From a virus, in the IMG/VR virus record IMGVR_UViG_3300035070_002615, positions 1-45,207 of that record: a DNA stretch of 45,207 nt; one strand, 5' to 3'. The position numbers were made by a program, and so were the translations under genes. The stretch's first letter is position 1; each line of letters starts with the position of its first letter. Shown piece after piece: positions 35,501 to 41,530 of the stretch. The notes below the pieces were generated by a model. The model had not been told where the DNA came from. It did no database searches and worked only from the letters and a program-made list of their open reading frames with translations.

Positions 35501-37040
35501 TGGATTTGGTATTAGACCAGCGTGGGATTGTGGTGATGCCTACGAATATGATAGAACTAACAACAGAAGTCCGTATGATAGAGTTTGGAATAATGGTAAA
35601 CCTATCTTTAACATGAAGGGTATAGTTAACCTTAGTACTGGTGCGGTTAGTATTAGTTCAGGTTACACTATTCCAAGATTTGGCGGTACTGATAATGATG
35701 CTAATCTAAACGGTAATGACAATGATTTAGTTGATGTATTTGCACCTACACATGCCATGAGGATTGGTGATATGGGTAATGGTAGAGGGGTAAGGTATCC
35801 TACTCACTTCAATGAAGACATTCTTACAGCACTTTCAGCACCTGTAGAAAAGACTGGTATGGTACTAAGTACGCATACAGCAGAACCTCTATTCGGTAAA
35901 GGGTTGTTACGCCCCCGTAACGCTGTACTGCAAGCCGATGAACTACCTAGAGGAATCAGTGATACGCTAGATATTTCAGACGATGGATTGCTAAAACCGG
36001 AGGCTACAGTAAGCCCAAGGACAGAAAAAATTGTAGGAACATCTGTTCATGTGGATGCAATATCAAGAAGTAGCCCTAGAATCGGTGTAGATGGCGATAT
36101 TTTAAGTGGTGTTGAAACAAATCACATTGTTATCAATACAGAGGCTCACAGTTTACATACAGACAGGAATATTGGTCAAAGAATCGTGCTTGAAGGGGCT
36201 TTACAGCCCGATATTGGTAATGGTAACACTTTATCCTTAACTGATTTAAATTTAACAACTATATCTTTTGCACGTCAAAGTCGTGGTGCTCCTATAAATT
36301 CTGCATTAAGATTCACTCATACGCAACCATTTAGACCGTATGGTGGTGTTTATATTATGGAAAGTAAAGTACATGCAGGATTGTTTGATGATACAGGATG
36401 GGGTAGAAATAATTTAGCAGGTGTAGAAAAAACTACTAACCCATATCAAAATAATACTTTAAAATTAAATACAAAACGTAATAACCAAAATGATAAAAGT
36501 GTTAAATTCATGTTAAAAAGTATAAAACTATTAGATAATAAACATATACAATTATTTAGATTAAATAATGATTTACATAATAGTTCTCCACAATATGCAT
36601 TAAATTATTTATATTCTACAAGTGCTGGAAAATATGGTTTATTTAATTATGAAGTACCTACTACAAGTGCAAATACACCTTATGCAACTGGTATAGTACC
36701 AAATACTAATGGTCCATATCATCCGGTATTTTTGTTTGACAGTACAGGTTCTAATTTTGAAATACCCGATTGTTTTGGTCCTAAATTATTAGGTTCTAGT
36801 GTAAGTGGTTTCGATAATACTTCTTTAAGTGAAGTAGTAACAAGACTTGTTATTAGTGAAAATACTTTACAACACCATCGCTCAGATGCTGCTAGAAGGA
36901 GACAAGAATTAGATACTGATAATGCTGTGACTGGTTTAGATTTCACAGTAAAACCTAGATTTAGTCAGTCTTTACACCCTAAAGGACATAAAGGAGATGT
37001 AACATTTGGTACGAGTGACCACAGTGGAGATGGTGCTTAA
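20538..37040 (+). CDS. giant 5500-residue tail tip or fibre protein with N-terminal LamG-like domain
   Basis: A single uninterrupted frame of 16.5 kb. The start ATG at 20538 is one base after the previous stop. The frame is open further upstream to 20472, but that part overlaps the previous gene and lacks an SD. Residues about 5-235 have the pattern of a concanavalin/LamG-like domain (AFFFDGVTDSIIIP, ITIEAWVVPD, KMQLYINGILLA, PIFVGGKGG). Around 3624-3695 is a glycine-rich motif of marine virus fibres (SGYSTG, GTGYEIGDVLTVAGG). An Arg/Trp-rich segment lies at about 4925-5007 (APVRTIRNP, WWANERG, APVRGFG). No membrane segment or signal peptide is visible. The gene lies between distal tail and hub candidates, so a structural tip or side-fibre protein is inferred. 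Confidence 0.8.
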   Translation: MPVISTTNHAFFFDGVTDSIIIPQGNSSIDNTSRGLFNSNPNSGSDNILNLTNQITIEAWVVPDCGGIILEKEGCFSLSLGNVDTPGPATFSLNLINTEDNQLELVNLSTAYLTTNGYDGTVFPPSTFAGIHDSYNRFNSSYNDATTLNLNHRPLMHVVATLHSKKMQLYINGILLAEKTLYNDNYILLKNNNPIFVGGKGGKFRGVMEAVHLCSSFTNDMVQGEVPTAKDDTLLLYRFEEPIAPVESVYPLHFSASANATTIYLSPANAASLATELTGSSQTSGTIDFTISPYSSGNYAITQSTKTATTSHSVPHVPYNLLLNPNGINLDTLKPSQKPPERVRLESINIDTGALTISSIHLDFATNSNGKRGLLHTYSELDKPKFIVLGADLLIDSGTSRPYQPPHFSSQAIDRTGQMVIDESNLENHGFVFSSNMATTVNDTDNPFAALWPTTLDEGYQIGHSGRHTKNHVKGHTFLRMLPRAEREIIDLKGGGQVDLVDVVYDNTREGIKDQIPVNSEVDVYRDAGTYGIKNIINSSTVTAVYNDFQDVTVSDGKEKLIALGGTTFDYRPFMLKGQVPTYGTTPDANTRKHHLRPSKESRVALLHIPILRSTYNHAPFIEVHYNAIDLTGASMNSYDGSTRVNTAQPLLMVEKTVPASNTAFINGDSTAYLYDIIVSQISSLGSLTLYSPGGYVEFDSLESENIFAVNELVGDNSEGYDADDDLDESYTPANFTPYAQGLIGNSPPKIVLESSSQNESHPSIFNKVYFPKIETSKNLTTSSNITRIEPEVNVGSPSDGQFDTGVSGVSSSIHEFFDVIDNIVDVENPSLADMALIIQPCDRTRTNQLAHIKHALDDSNDVNQMSLLYLLNRAVIRGIKETNDEDGSFTVIECEGIFTPFVSQSIDFKGKGSPDSHVVKEIEPNAPVVTVTLGGPGQGAVDTKPTYDESKLSRLPFSSRRSYSVRADYLNTTSGGSITVSPLNNHSSDMKSWGTYGFPKVGYIYFEDGSKARYQSKSGNTFTFQSNEAVIGSGYYVAHDGTEFAFIKPLLRYIGYISNSDSTILQINRTLYSEPDFGDESLIDNGSTVNDRMFQKMNGVNHDYQLGTQFASTRALAEIPFFDNQFFGKHVGPNNSFKIHLDATMTAHSYNPSPVGKRPIDLPPADREVESAYSFGDNNPFTSTVIESLSGNNLVVKDINIFPTPELTANYQQITNNTTSRYRKAFLPSGDWAFYSAITTNTKTLTLVYPSANFRQNAIAGTPVTVGGPNTNDGAIVLASDSFTPSSEYEDRSNTYYDSASVKTQGGNVDYGMRQYVSAVEFKEGPETNPHAEKIQTKRASAVIGSVNVIGTTVTKGSILEITLSDEDMELFPDIGIDNLSDLVTGTGETFYEVQCVHPSRGTLKFHYYGTLNEYRNFDNNVIVNGDNTSIILYYYEAFSVADALGGNNNYPDFSVLAGQKMTLVGKRRRVFYDNFVFKKGSVTSESDKKMGITNELISNVKVDTNIAITAYSTINKTVTVNPVDDVGLFDLSGLNVRKGDVLFAYKVLSSTQTYATIGTVDSIAVHSDSSVVITLSDSDLKAIVNVTDYKLGVGCDDFDDVDAILNKTWVNPYAPGGLRNGDTIWGNMSYNNPHATEGLFFKSRGVLNESQVWTGFDNGEGNLNSNPRDSIPLENFLIGNTCLETARNFAQHVNKTIEENYKSLGLTAVEAPTVAYVDPYLSDEGHARVLLYDVAHDREFIAFQDLHMQVQSELQTTHIGWNRYVVKDTDTTRTDLHSYLASYNGSSPSAWTTQIDVTNGYPSQNRFIRSTQQSKFIESAYAHDLPNKQAYNLTSNYISSTNTTPKYNRYSRLYGKGHGHFVHTEYSLQGASSGYTFSNSLPPQTTPHVSISKIADDYHKLSRRKGNDFISQLIKIRNATTACSFRDPSTFFDTPDGTRVIPAFLSLKGIRSETLSLDNHEESRLQHLPQWKDMGFVRRLSIDAGSIGLKTRNSLEAAEEIVRTINQYAALNARLSDGSSAHDPSPFWDTKQSFSSAQKGTHMGYLRAHIGRAVTDRNGVNGWTVVIHSTVPGASGRNFCVWLDNSQGQTEYQPEFIIGHGGRWRNFWALPEDIQGENMHPAPMPLNKHGRPFAPITTLQQYLEDENEENVIAVTDYGTDEEDTIQSVSDVISGQMHNTSIPKSFESEGSPSTLIQGLRTGKSAIARVNFGGLVATGVPGFTDVAGKWGYGAFSTEDKARYGNNVASSYSSHVSNAEKIKLAKGESKRDLYGFRFEDHLGNNYGVRFIYRERENTRGGRESFVKKTEDLPSTISQEICVFFNDKDVSQGGFTIGKNMSGSGDATGMLDTGDATNPVIETWTGNLWNAVNAPEATVRVNVTEDANESKLQIVGLEPFDASFTTDGKLNYLGFPKNGGLLQISDIDGTGNANVGKVFHYTHQDGSYFYGITPSVADWNITNDPYIISPVLNRTTLVTDELMAAVTAAAINATSPTTFDCTHMYTTDGKTFGEWGVKPDSIVITPFSNDGKYLSESFSASIHPDLGIQAAHLEFGEQKAIIRSNGVLSITTPNHIVTDANLDLGKKVDCGYIPRTLLQIVTKSKGRHTNTPTPVFVNSTNNPVDTTAWKNNLNGVTFTRSSGDHILPKIDSPQFRFDSSASWGSQRLDAADTNTELWNFLIPSDSSTASGMKAFGEKKRAYFVDDSTPFLVCSMIVQSQQGADSEKKLIFNTNTGINLPSSPPGDNQILTLFGDERAREFAGLRTLGSVFSEPITFFKGGKSSPDHSVPVFFGGGFTGVTLDVNDGTTNDYSSFYTHPYASGPTGTAGIQNANEISTSFAMLDCNAMFAFFPGTPLCNQHRGSLMPPFFNQDNMLTPDLDRGGTSYTRGVVKAKPIPLVMRFAHPTARYEDHRDGTDNKTTYMIFGPGQAFPFTGVHDSTGTENVNEPFSGRIITSGNTWSRVPRFTENKQAFPNHITNKDGDYLPEDITYYNNNTAYHWKAIVNWETPAGHPRRTMYQRPAHGRHYGQIYTITDGSNTGSQVNGVIPLRHTPAIGFGITMGADTVFHMDGGLHAGGSWLDNQLTFNPVHPKKNTRIVGGNSSTTWTRDNQIHPTAFRVAGPLTGRILDYSGSETVSSSDSKLEYIVVDATRCQNGEELATVLGAAINAFPGAGALKSLGGTHMPSMGNAMRQDRYGWVDTGAIGTYDTTNKFVESATTTNRDLLENLPASGWLKSAIDTVDNANSNTQSACYHAKEILVVDAAAGTFKARFRLAQHKKAAANGAFDVNTSPDGNLFVWSKAGTIRFNNEDDSTRDHMTQVHFSGIVDAVDRTKPVGAVGWAGERYSYLNSLKVGTEGYGAGLGAHHSMLSFAPYGTASTMITTLSQLPHTYPLFDTPESVPPIDGVVGLLDDYLDSFYSGGFKIAGASTRSYSLIQTDSAIDYHNYSNTPINFNKTNGQTSSSEILPDTLSQPVGLYGSAFLVVSYESESALIAKYDRDGITATGDWLQIHGVSSDAITYAGTTLWDERFHGQDRFIAPANAGPNVEALIVHDMVVPKSTAFESDVTWVDTLFPTGATKHMHGSVSSDLELENATPDRAKTGDLIYDLDYSAGSYNLEPETAGPVESITVSATGSGYSTGFAATTGGNGSGCRVNVVSVTGNALNSVTIASAGTGYEIGDVLTVAGGSGGTVTVGRINNLVERNVASHHHTTSYQANKSATYWMGDVNAYQIYENSAIKNFNTENVVWKRMDGGNLSLPAINARGLGAVPFMTRVASNTAYTTGEKIFGNVRFSFETTNSAMLPILQAQELSHPQLAARYPLKVDNVLQIPNEEIQFDSINVLDDSGQVHKIEGGSPFGTIIRGYRLIEDRTTKGTAPSLANSGKPSNLKITLPNPDSIPGNIVVRSGFDPIQAYQNETFGSGGMLHADLGVSAPSSDNKLERFFDNTVKGPRQAPNYENHNWEHIDPLTYKSTLDGWKNESLQTSYELHDKTLFFHVTKMGHSHTHRYPTVYTHASGIETDTVSVSSWNATTNALVIDATLSTNVFNAGFGTKEVKDSRKFLRVYNPTTDEGVVCSYTSQGSTTLTVVGDVDFATFMAGQTVTDLKVVPSYYVPAGSARFFAARRMRDHAEVSGSSPDMAHTQYTGNETVAYNRYSKPVLTPMPYPRMGHHFVTPTMPMLPGHWSHPAYQSLYKKHRAQQRLQKKFLDSATIQDVYDTEEKKTNTTLVEDFINPLESEINFSGINAAPSGPSDIHGGAFTLMFETAIKYDGYGVLASTGLGGDINKVGGHTVVLEAAAYYTLGYHFPDPAEVGAYQIIIQPNLHVNQIRGYSANTQSVGKGMTYQQVNTVVGIADHSSQTGAISLILEKATDADVRGCEIFINETMLDVSPDYGSQFTNIPPLLLYNPFGVNLNETPSFTRQGFPYSPMFSDATPAYTLNIPWWTILFDNIDYNPSNYITDLDDYSNYIGISQYAPHNYYQFSKSTYGSIGNQLTIQGYPSIYPNIYSRTLQNISLIPQCTVISFSQGDGTITVDDASVLPRTPLFGQKLIYQAENGATYIRQYIRRSGDARDEINLPNTIHLNVNNDAFWDNLFAGAVISLTTTGSLNDPYTHLIDKKKNVFAHFLPDLINGSQDTTSLHLPDAFLCKSHPNLGRPYTYFSDDDSRAWNGNAVDAAMYNSLPEHFETFHYFAASYSMSYGPFYMDIKSPNTTKDGSVTYNSDNTDVGDDGGNITYHRLWPCGSRGGPQASSLDEYMIAVLSWHYPGEHGSLDFNISDKGYDSSSSGSYTDSSTKGLRLGWEGGTGARSSTERRSYGYRIALRQALNKPRWGIHSLRYFSEIASGSSASGNAVLTTDYHSGPLVQEFKYGVMNDAPTWIYGGGGSDTSNVGALGQTYVGVMETATNFTGMLGIDKPENLVRYSDGRRMTRPYGAPVRTIRNPAGTRRDWWGDGEGKGIERLSKASEYYLIDWWANERGEDVRRAPVRGFGIRPAWDCGDAYEYDRTNNRSPYDRVWNNGKPIFNMKGIVNLSTGAVSISSGYTIPRFGGTDNDANLNGNDNDLVDVFAPTHAMRIGDMGNGRGVRYPTHFNEDILTALSAPVEKTGMVLSTHTAEPLFGKGLLRPRNAVLQADELPRGISDTLDISDDGLLKPEATVSPRTEKIVGTSVHVDAISRSSPRIGVDGDILSGVETNHIVINTEAHSLHTDRNIGQRIVLEGALQPDIGNGNTLSLTDLNLTTISFARQSRGAPINSALRFTHTQPFRPYGGVYIMESKVHAGLFDDTGWGRNNLAGVEKTTNPYQNNTLKLNTKRNNQNDKSVKFMLKSIKLLDNKHIQLFRLNNDLHNSSPQYALNYLYSTSAGKYGLFNYEVPTTSANTPYATGIVPNTNGPYHPVFLFDSTGSNFEIPDCFGPKLLGSSVSGFDNTSLSEVVTRLVISENTLQHHRSDAARRRQELDTDNAVTGLDFTVKPRFSQSLHPKGHKGDVTFGTSDHSGDGA

Positions 37041-38569
37041 TGGGTTCAAAAAGTGGCCGTATAGAATCTACTAAGGGTAGATGGGAAGAAGAATGTGATA
37101 CTCTAATGGCAGATGTGAGAAAGCCTGTTTTTGTTGATAATGCTGTACATTTTGCTAAAGTTGATGTTCACAGTTTAGATGGTAAACATAAGGTTACAAT
37201 AGAATCTGAAAATAAAAATGAGTACAAACTTGCCACTGAAAAAGCCTATCAATACGTAGAATCTGGTGATTCTTTGTTAATAACGCATTTTGAAACACCC
37301 GGCCATTCCTTAAAAAGTGATATTTGGACACCGGAGGGTAGAAATGTTACAACTAAAATTGTATTTTCTTCTTTAAATCCTCAAAAAAGATTGACTACTA
37401 GTACACAGAGTAGTACTTCTAACGGTCTGTTATTAGAACTTCGCAATATGAGGAAAAGAACGTTAACAGATTTAGGGTTTAGCCCTACTCCTATTTATCA
37501 TGATGCTTTCATTAGACAGGGAATAAGAGATGGGGTAATTGACCCTCTGACGTTAAATCCACCTTTATCTTTACATTTTGGTAGAACTGTAGATATAGGT
37601 TTTAGAACTACAGATTTAGTATTAAAAATGACATCTCAAATGGAAGATTCTGCTACATCTGTGGGTATTGGTGAAACTATGAATTTGACTAGTGCTGGTA
37701 CAAATAGAAGAAAACACAGTAATGTATTTCTTGCTCATGATTTCAATTCTATGAATGCTATAACTGCTCTAAATTTAATTTCAAAATATGATAATAGGTC
37801 ATTAAATATGAATAAATATGGTAATTTACAATATATTCCAACATCTCATCAAAAAGTACCTTCTTTGTTGTTAGAAGAGAAAAGACGTGGTACAGAAAAT
37901 ACAAATCCTCTAAACGATGAAGATAATAGAGTGACTATACAAGGTATTCCTTCTACTTTGAACGATGATGTAATAATTACTATGGAAGATGCTGAAAGTC
38001 AACAAAGTAAGTTTAATGTGAATGTTAGAGAACAAATTGCTCCTACAATTGATGTTACTGTAAAAACATCAGAAGCCGCTAGGAAAGTAGCAAGAAAAAT
38101 ATTACAGACAAATAAACTTGCAAAAGGTGCTATTGATAGTAGAGGTCATCCCGATGCTTGGAAATTCAGACCGGGTGATTTAGTTTCTTACAAAGGTGAA
38201 ATTTTATCCATTATCGATGCAAAACACGATACGGGAAAAAATCTAAGTGATTTCAAGTTTGTTTATTCATCAAGTGGTTTAAGTGGCATATTGCAACTAT
38301 TATCTGAAAATTCAGCGTTAAATGTAGCAACTCGCATGCCTGAAAAAACTACTCAAATAAGAGATTACAATTTTTCATTCTTTAATTTGTTAGAAGTAAA
38401 TGTAATACCATCCATACTTGTGCGGTCAGTAGCAGAGGAGAAAATTTTGTTAGGCCAACACGCCGGAAGGAGAAGTATTGGAGGTGCTGCTACAATAAGT
38501 GGCAGTACTACCGTTTCTAGTATTGGATTAAATAAAGGAGTCTATATCAACATAGAAGGTGATTATTAA
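37040..38569 (+). CDS. tail hub-like protein
   Basis: TAATG overlap with the giant gene. The 509-residue protein resembles gpD/gp27-type tail hubs at its C-terminal half: ALNLISKYDNRSLNMNKYGNL (about 248-268), the core-like part with EAARKVARKIL (about 348-358) and WKFRPGDLVSYKGEILSI (about 374-391), followed by a Lys/Phe strand segment. Hub proteins form the ring at the tail end that connects tube, tip and fibres. The N-terminal half has a beta-rich part and a Thr/Ser linker and is less clear. The following two small-to-large genes look like fibre or baseplate parts, which fits. Confidence 0.55.
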   Translation: MGSKSGRIESTKGRWEEECDTLMADVRKPVFVDNAVHFAKVDVHSLDGKHKVTIESENKNEYKLATEKAYQYVESGDSLLITHFETPGHSLKSDIWTPEGRNVTTKIVFSSLNPQKRLTTSTQSSTSNGLLLELRNMRKRTLTDLGFSPTPIYHDAFIRQGIRDGVIDPLTLNPPLSLHFGRTVDIGFRTTDLVLKMTSQMEDSATSVGIGETMNLTSAGTNRRKHSNVFLAHDFNSMNAITALNLISKYDNRSLNMNKYGNLQYIPTSHQKVPSLLLEEKRRGTENTNPLNDEDNRVTIQGIPSTLNDDVIITMEDAESQQSKFNVNVREQIAPTIDVTVKTSEAARKVARKILQTNKLAKGAIDSRGHPDAWKFRPGDLVSYKGEILSIIDAKHDTGKNLSDFKFVYSSSGLSGILQLLSENSALNVATRMPEKTTQIRDYNFSFFNLLEVNVIPSILVRSVAEEKILLGQHAGRRSIGGAATISGSTTVSSIGLNKGVYINIEGDY

Positions 38570-38913
38570 TGCCCGTAAACGACCACTTGAAACGACTTAT
38601 GGTAGAAACAATTGCCGATAATATAAATGAATTAACATTGGGTTTTGATGGTACACCTTCTACAAGTAGTGATGGTAGTGCAGGAAGACCTGCGTTAACC
38701 CTGTCTCCAACTGTTAAAGTGATAGATAATTCTACATTATTGGTAGAAGCAGATATCCCTACAACGTATGCTTTCGATGAAAGTTTGAAGGAAGTTTATA
38801 TTCAAATGCGTACTAGTACTGGATTTACACCAGTATCAAGACATGTTTTTAGACCAATATTAAAAACAGACACAAATGAAATGAAAATACAATTACTAAT
38901 CGAGGTGAAATAA
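38569..38913 (+). CDS. 114-residue small baseplate or fibre-attachment protein
   Basis: The start overlaps the previous stop (TAATG) with AGGTGA upstream. The protein has a short helix (LKRLMVETIADNI), a Ser/Gly-rich loop and a strand-rich C-terminal part (TVKVIDNSTLLVEADIPTT, then EVYIQMRT and FRPILKT). The pattern of a short helix plus immunoglobulin-like strands is seen in small proteins beside fibre genes, where they may attach fibres. The next gene's SD (GAGGTGA) lies inside its last codons. Specific family is not recognised. Confidence 0.6.
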   Translation: MPVNDHLKRLMVETIADNINELTLGFDGTPSTSSDGSAGRPALTLSPTVKVIDNSTLLVEADIPTTYAFDESLKEVYIQMRTSTGFTPVSRHVFRPILKTDTNEMKIQLLIEVK

Positions 38914-38914
38914 T

Positions 38915-41521
38915 ATGGCAGACCCAATTTCTGGACACACAACAACATTGACTGATGGCGGATTCATACTATCCCCATCTTTAACTAATTTGATAGCAGC
39001 AACACATGGCAATGGGATATTGTCTTTGGAAGATACGGCTACTACAGCAAGCACTCGTAATACACCAGCGTCTTTACCCGGTGCTGTAACACATGATGGT
39101 AATTACACAATAACAATAAAAGGTGGTCATGCTGTAATAGATGGTCTGATTTGTGATTTTGCTGATGGTTACACCAACAACGCTCCAACAACGATGACCT
39201 TACAATTAACTGCCGCTAATACTAGTGGAAGTAATTCCGCTTTAGGTTCAGGAGAGCAATGTTTGTTTGTTGTATACGTCACATCTGATACTGGTAGTGG
39301 TAACACAAACAAGGGTATTAGAGTAGAAAAAGGTACTAACACTACGACTTTTCCTAGTACACCAAGTGCATTTTTGACAGACCCCGATAGTAGTTTAGAT
39401 GTCAAACAATCTACTGTATTGGCTGTAGTAAGAGCGACATATCAAGCGTCTAATGGTGGAGATTTAAATGTCGATATACAAGAAGTGTTTGATGTTAGAA
39501 CTTTTTTGAAACCATCTCCAATATACTTTACACCAATGGTGAAGAGTGCTGTTGGTGCAGCAATCAATGATACTACTAGAATAAACGAGTTTCAAGATTT
39601 AGATGCTATGCATGGTGCAGGTAATGAGAACGGACAGTTAGAGGACTCAACGTTAGGTGCTATGTGGATGAGTAAAGATGTACACGGTAACGATGCATTG
39701 TATTTTTCTGGAAAGTTAGGAGGTTCAAGAAGAACTTTTAAATTAGGTCCAGATAATTTATATCAAGCCTCAACTAGTTCTAATATCACATTTGAATATG
39801 ACGATTACAATTATTTCCTAATTACTCCGGGTGCTGGTATAACGTTGAATCCTGATGTTTCAGATGCTGCGTTTCCTCCCGGTCATACTGTGATAGTCAC
39901 CAATTTAGCGGCTAATACACATAGTATTGCTTTTGATAGTACAGGAATAAACACATCAATTGGTCCTCAATCTTGGGGTATTTTCAGTTATACTGGTAGT
40001 GCGTGGGTTAAGGTTTTAGATGCGAGTCTTTCTACATCTACGTCTGCTGGTAATGCTAATGAAGTTCAACTTGGTACTGCTTCAGCAGCCTTTGCTGCTT
40101 CTAGTTCTTTAACATTCAATGCATCTAGCAACCCTAAGTTATTGACTTTAGGGGGTAATGCTAGTATTAGTGGTTTAGTGTATAACCCAACAGGATTACA
40201 ATTTACGAAAGTTAATGATAATCCCGGTAATGCATTTACATTATGGGTGGATGAAGATGATAGTGATAAATTAAAATTTGGTACTAGTGAAGTATCTGTA
40301 GGAGCAGGAACAACAACGTTTCTAGGTTTATCAGACACTCCTAGTAGTTTCACTAATGGGCATTTTTTGAAAACATCCGGTAGTGAAGTAACATCTGCTG
40401 CCCTTGCTAATTCTGATTTACCTACTGCTTTGACATCTGTAGTAAGTATAGGTAGAACTAACGATGTATTGACTGTAAGTAAAGATTTGACTGTAACAGG
40501 AAATTTTATTGTCAACGGTGAAACTACTACAATAAATAGTAATACACTTACTGTAGACGATAAATTTATTCAATTAGGTAATATAACAAGTGGTACTATA
40601 ACAGGTACTTTTGACGGCACGACAACTGTAACTAATGTTTCTGACACTAGCCCTTTGGTTGCTGGAATGACCATAACTGGTGCAGGTAGTTATACGGGAA
40701 TACCCGGAGGTACTACAATAGTAAGCGTAGATAATGCCTCTCAAATAACTATAAGTCAGTCTGCTTCCGCTGGAGCGGGTAAATTAGCAACTTATGGTGC
40801 TTCTAGCGATTTAACATCTGATGGTGGTGGTATAAAATTAGCAGGTACTTCAACAAATAAAGAAATAACTTGGAGTAACACTAACGATGCTTGGACATTT
40901 AATCAAAATATCTATCCTAGTACTGATAGTACTTACAATTTAGGTTCTTCAGCAATAAGATTTGCTAATGGGTATTTAGACGCTATCGATGTTACTAGTG
41001 TAGTTGCTGGCACTATTACAGGTTCGGGTGATTTGAATGTAAAGAAAAATAACGGAGATAGTGGTCTATTGTATGTTGATAAATCTGCTGATAAGGTTGG
41101 AATAAACACAGGTACAGACCCTGCAATTGATTTGGAAGTTGGTGGTGCTGGATTTTCCAGTGTGATAACTGGTGGTACTGGTGGGTTAAACGCAGATTCA
41201 AATGTAATTGATATAACACTTTTAGATTCTACAAAAACTGCTAAATTTAAGGCTTTGAGATTATTTATGGCAATTACTGGTACTGTAAGTGGTACAGCGG
41301 TAACAGAATTATCTACTGCACATGTGATTACTAATGGTAGTAGTGCTGGTGTAATAGGTACTCCTTATGGAGTCACTTTGAGTGCAGGTACTGCTGTTAT
41401 TGGCACTTATGCAATTGGTTTCAATAGTGGTAGTCTATTGTTAAAACTCACAGCAAATAGTGGAGCACACAACAACCCAATAACAGCAAAAATTACAATT
41501 CAAGGTATGGACTTAAGTTGA
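38915..41521 (+). CDS. tail fibre protein 1, marine virus type
   Basis: GAGGTGA (38902-38908) precedes the ATG. The N-terminal domain (1-210) is Thr/Gly/Ser-rich with strands (TITIKGGHAVIDGLICDF, QCLFVVYVT). Around 524-560 is the motif LTVTGNFIVNG followed by a Thr/Asn/Leu-rich turn and DDKFIQLG, which is widespread in marine phage fibres. Around 669-692 is STYNLGSSAIRFANGYLDAI, another fibre motif. A DTPSSF segment (about 475) is also typical. The C-terminal 100 residues form a compact strand-rich domain that could be the receptor-binding tip. It lies downstream of hub and baseplate genes, as fibres usually do. Confidence 0.8.
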   Translation: MADPISGHTTTLTDGGFILSPSLTNLIAATHGNGILSLEDTATTASTRNTPASLPGAVTHDGNYTITIKGGHAVIDGLICDFADGYTNNAPTTMTLQLTAANTSGSNSALGSGEQCLFVVYVTSDTGSGNTNKGIRVEKGTNTTTFPSTPSAFLTDPDSSLDVKQSTVLAVVRATYQASNGGDLNVDIQEVFDVRTFLKPSPIYFTPMVKSAVGAAINDTTRINEFQDLDAMHGAGNENGQLEDSTLGAMWMSKDVHGNDALYFSGKLGGSRRTFKLGPDNLYQASTSSNITFEYDDYNYFLITPGAGITLNPDVSDAAFPPGHTVIVTNLAANTHSIAFDSTGINTSIGPQSWGIFSYTGSAWVKVLDASLSTSTSAGNANEVQLGTASAAFAASSSLTFNASSNPKLLTLGGNASISGLVYNPTGLQFTKVNDNPGNAFTLWVDEDDSDKLKFGTSEVSVGAGTTTFLGLSDTPSSFTNGHFLKTSGSEVTSAALANSDLPTALTSVVSIGRTNDVLTVSKDLTVTGNFIVNGETTTINSNTLTVDDKFIQLGNITSGTITGTFDGTTTVTNVSDTSPLVAGMTITGAGSYTGIPGGTTIVSVDNASQITISQSASAGAGKLATYGASSDLTSDGGGIKLAGTSTNKEITWSNTNDAWTFNQNIYPSTDSTYNLGSSAIRFANGYLDAIDVTSVVAGTITGSGDLNVKKNNGDSGLLYVDKSADKVGINTGTDPAIDLEVGGAGFSSVITGGTGGLNADSNVIDITLLDSTKTAKFKALRLFMAITGTVSGTAVTELSTAHVITNGSSAGVIGTPYGVTLSAGTAVIGTYAIGFNSGSLLLKLTANSGAHNNPITAKITIQGMDLS

Positions 41522-41530
41522 GGTGATTAA

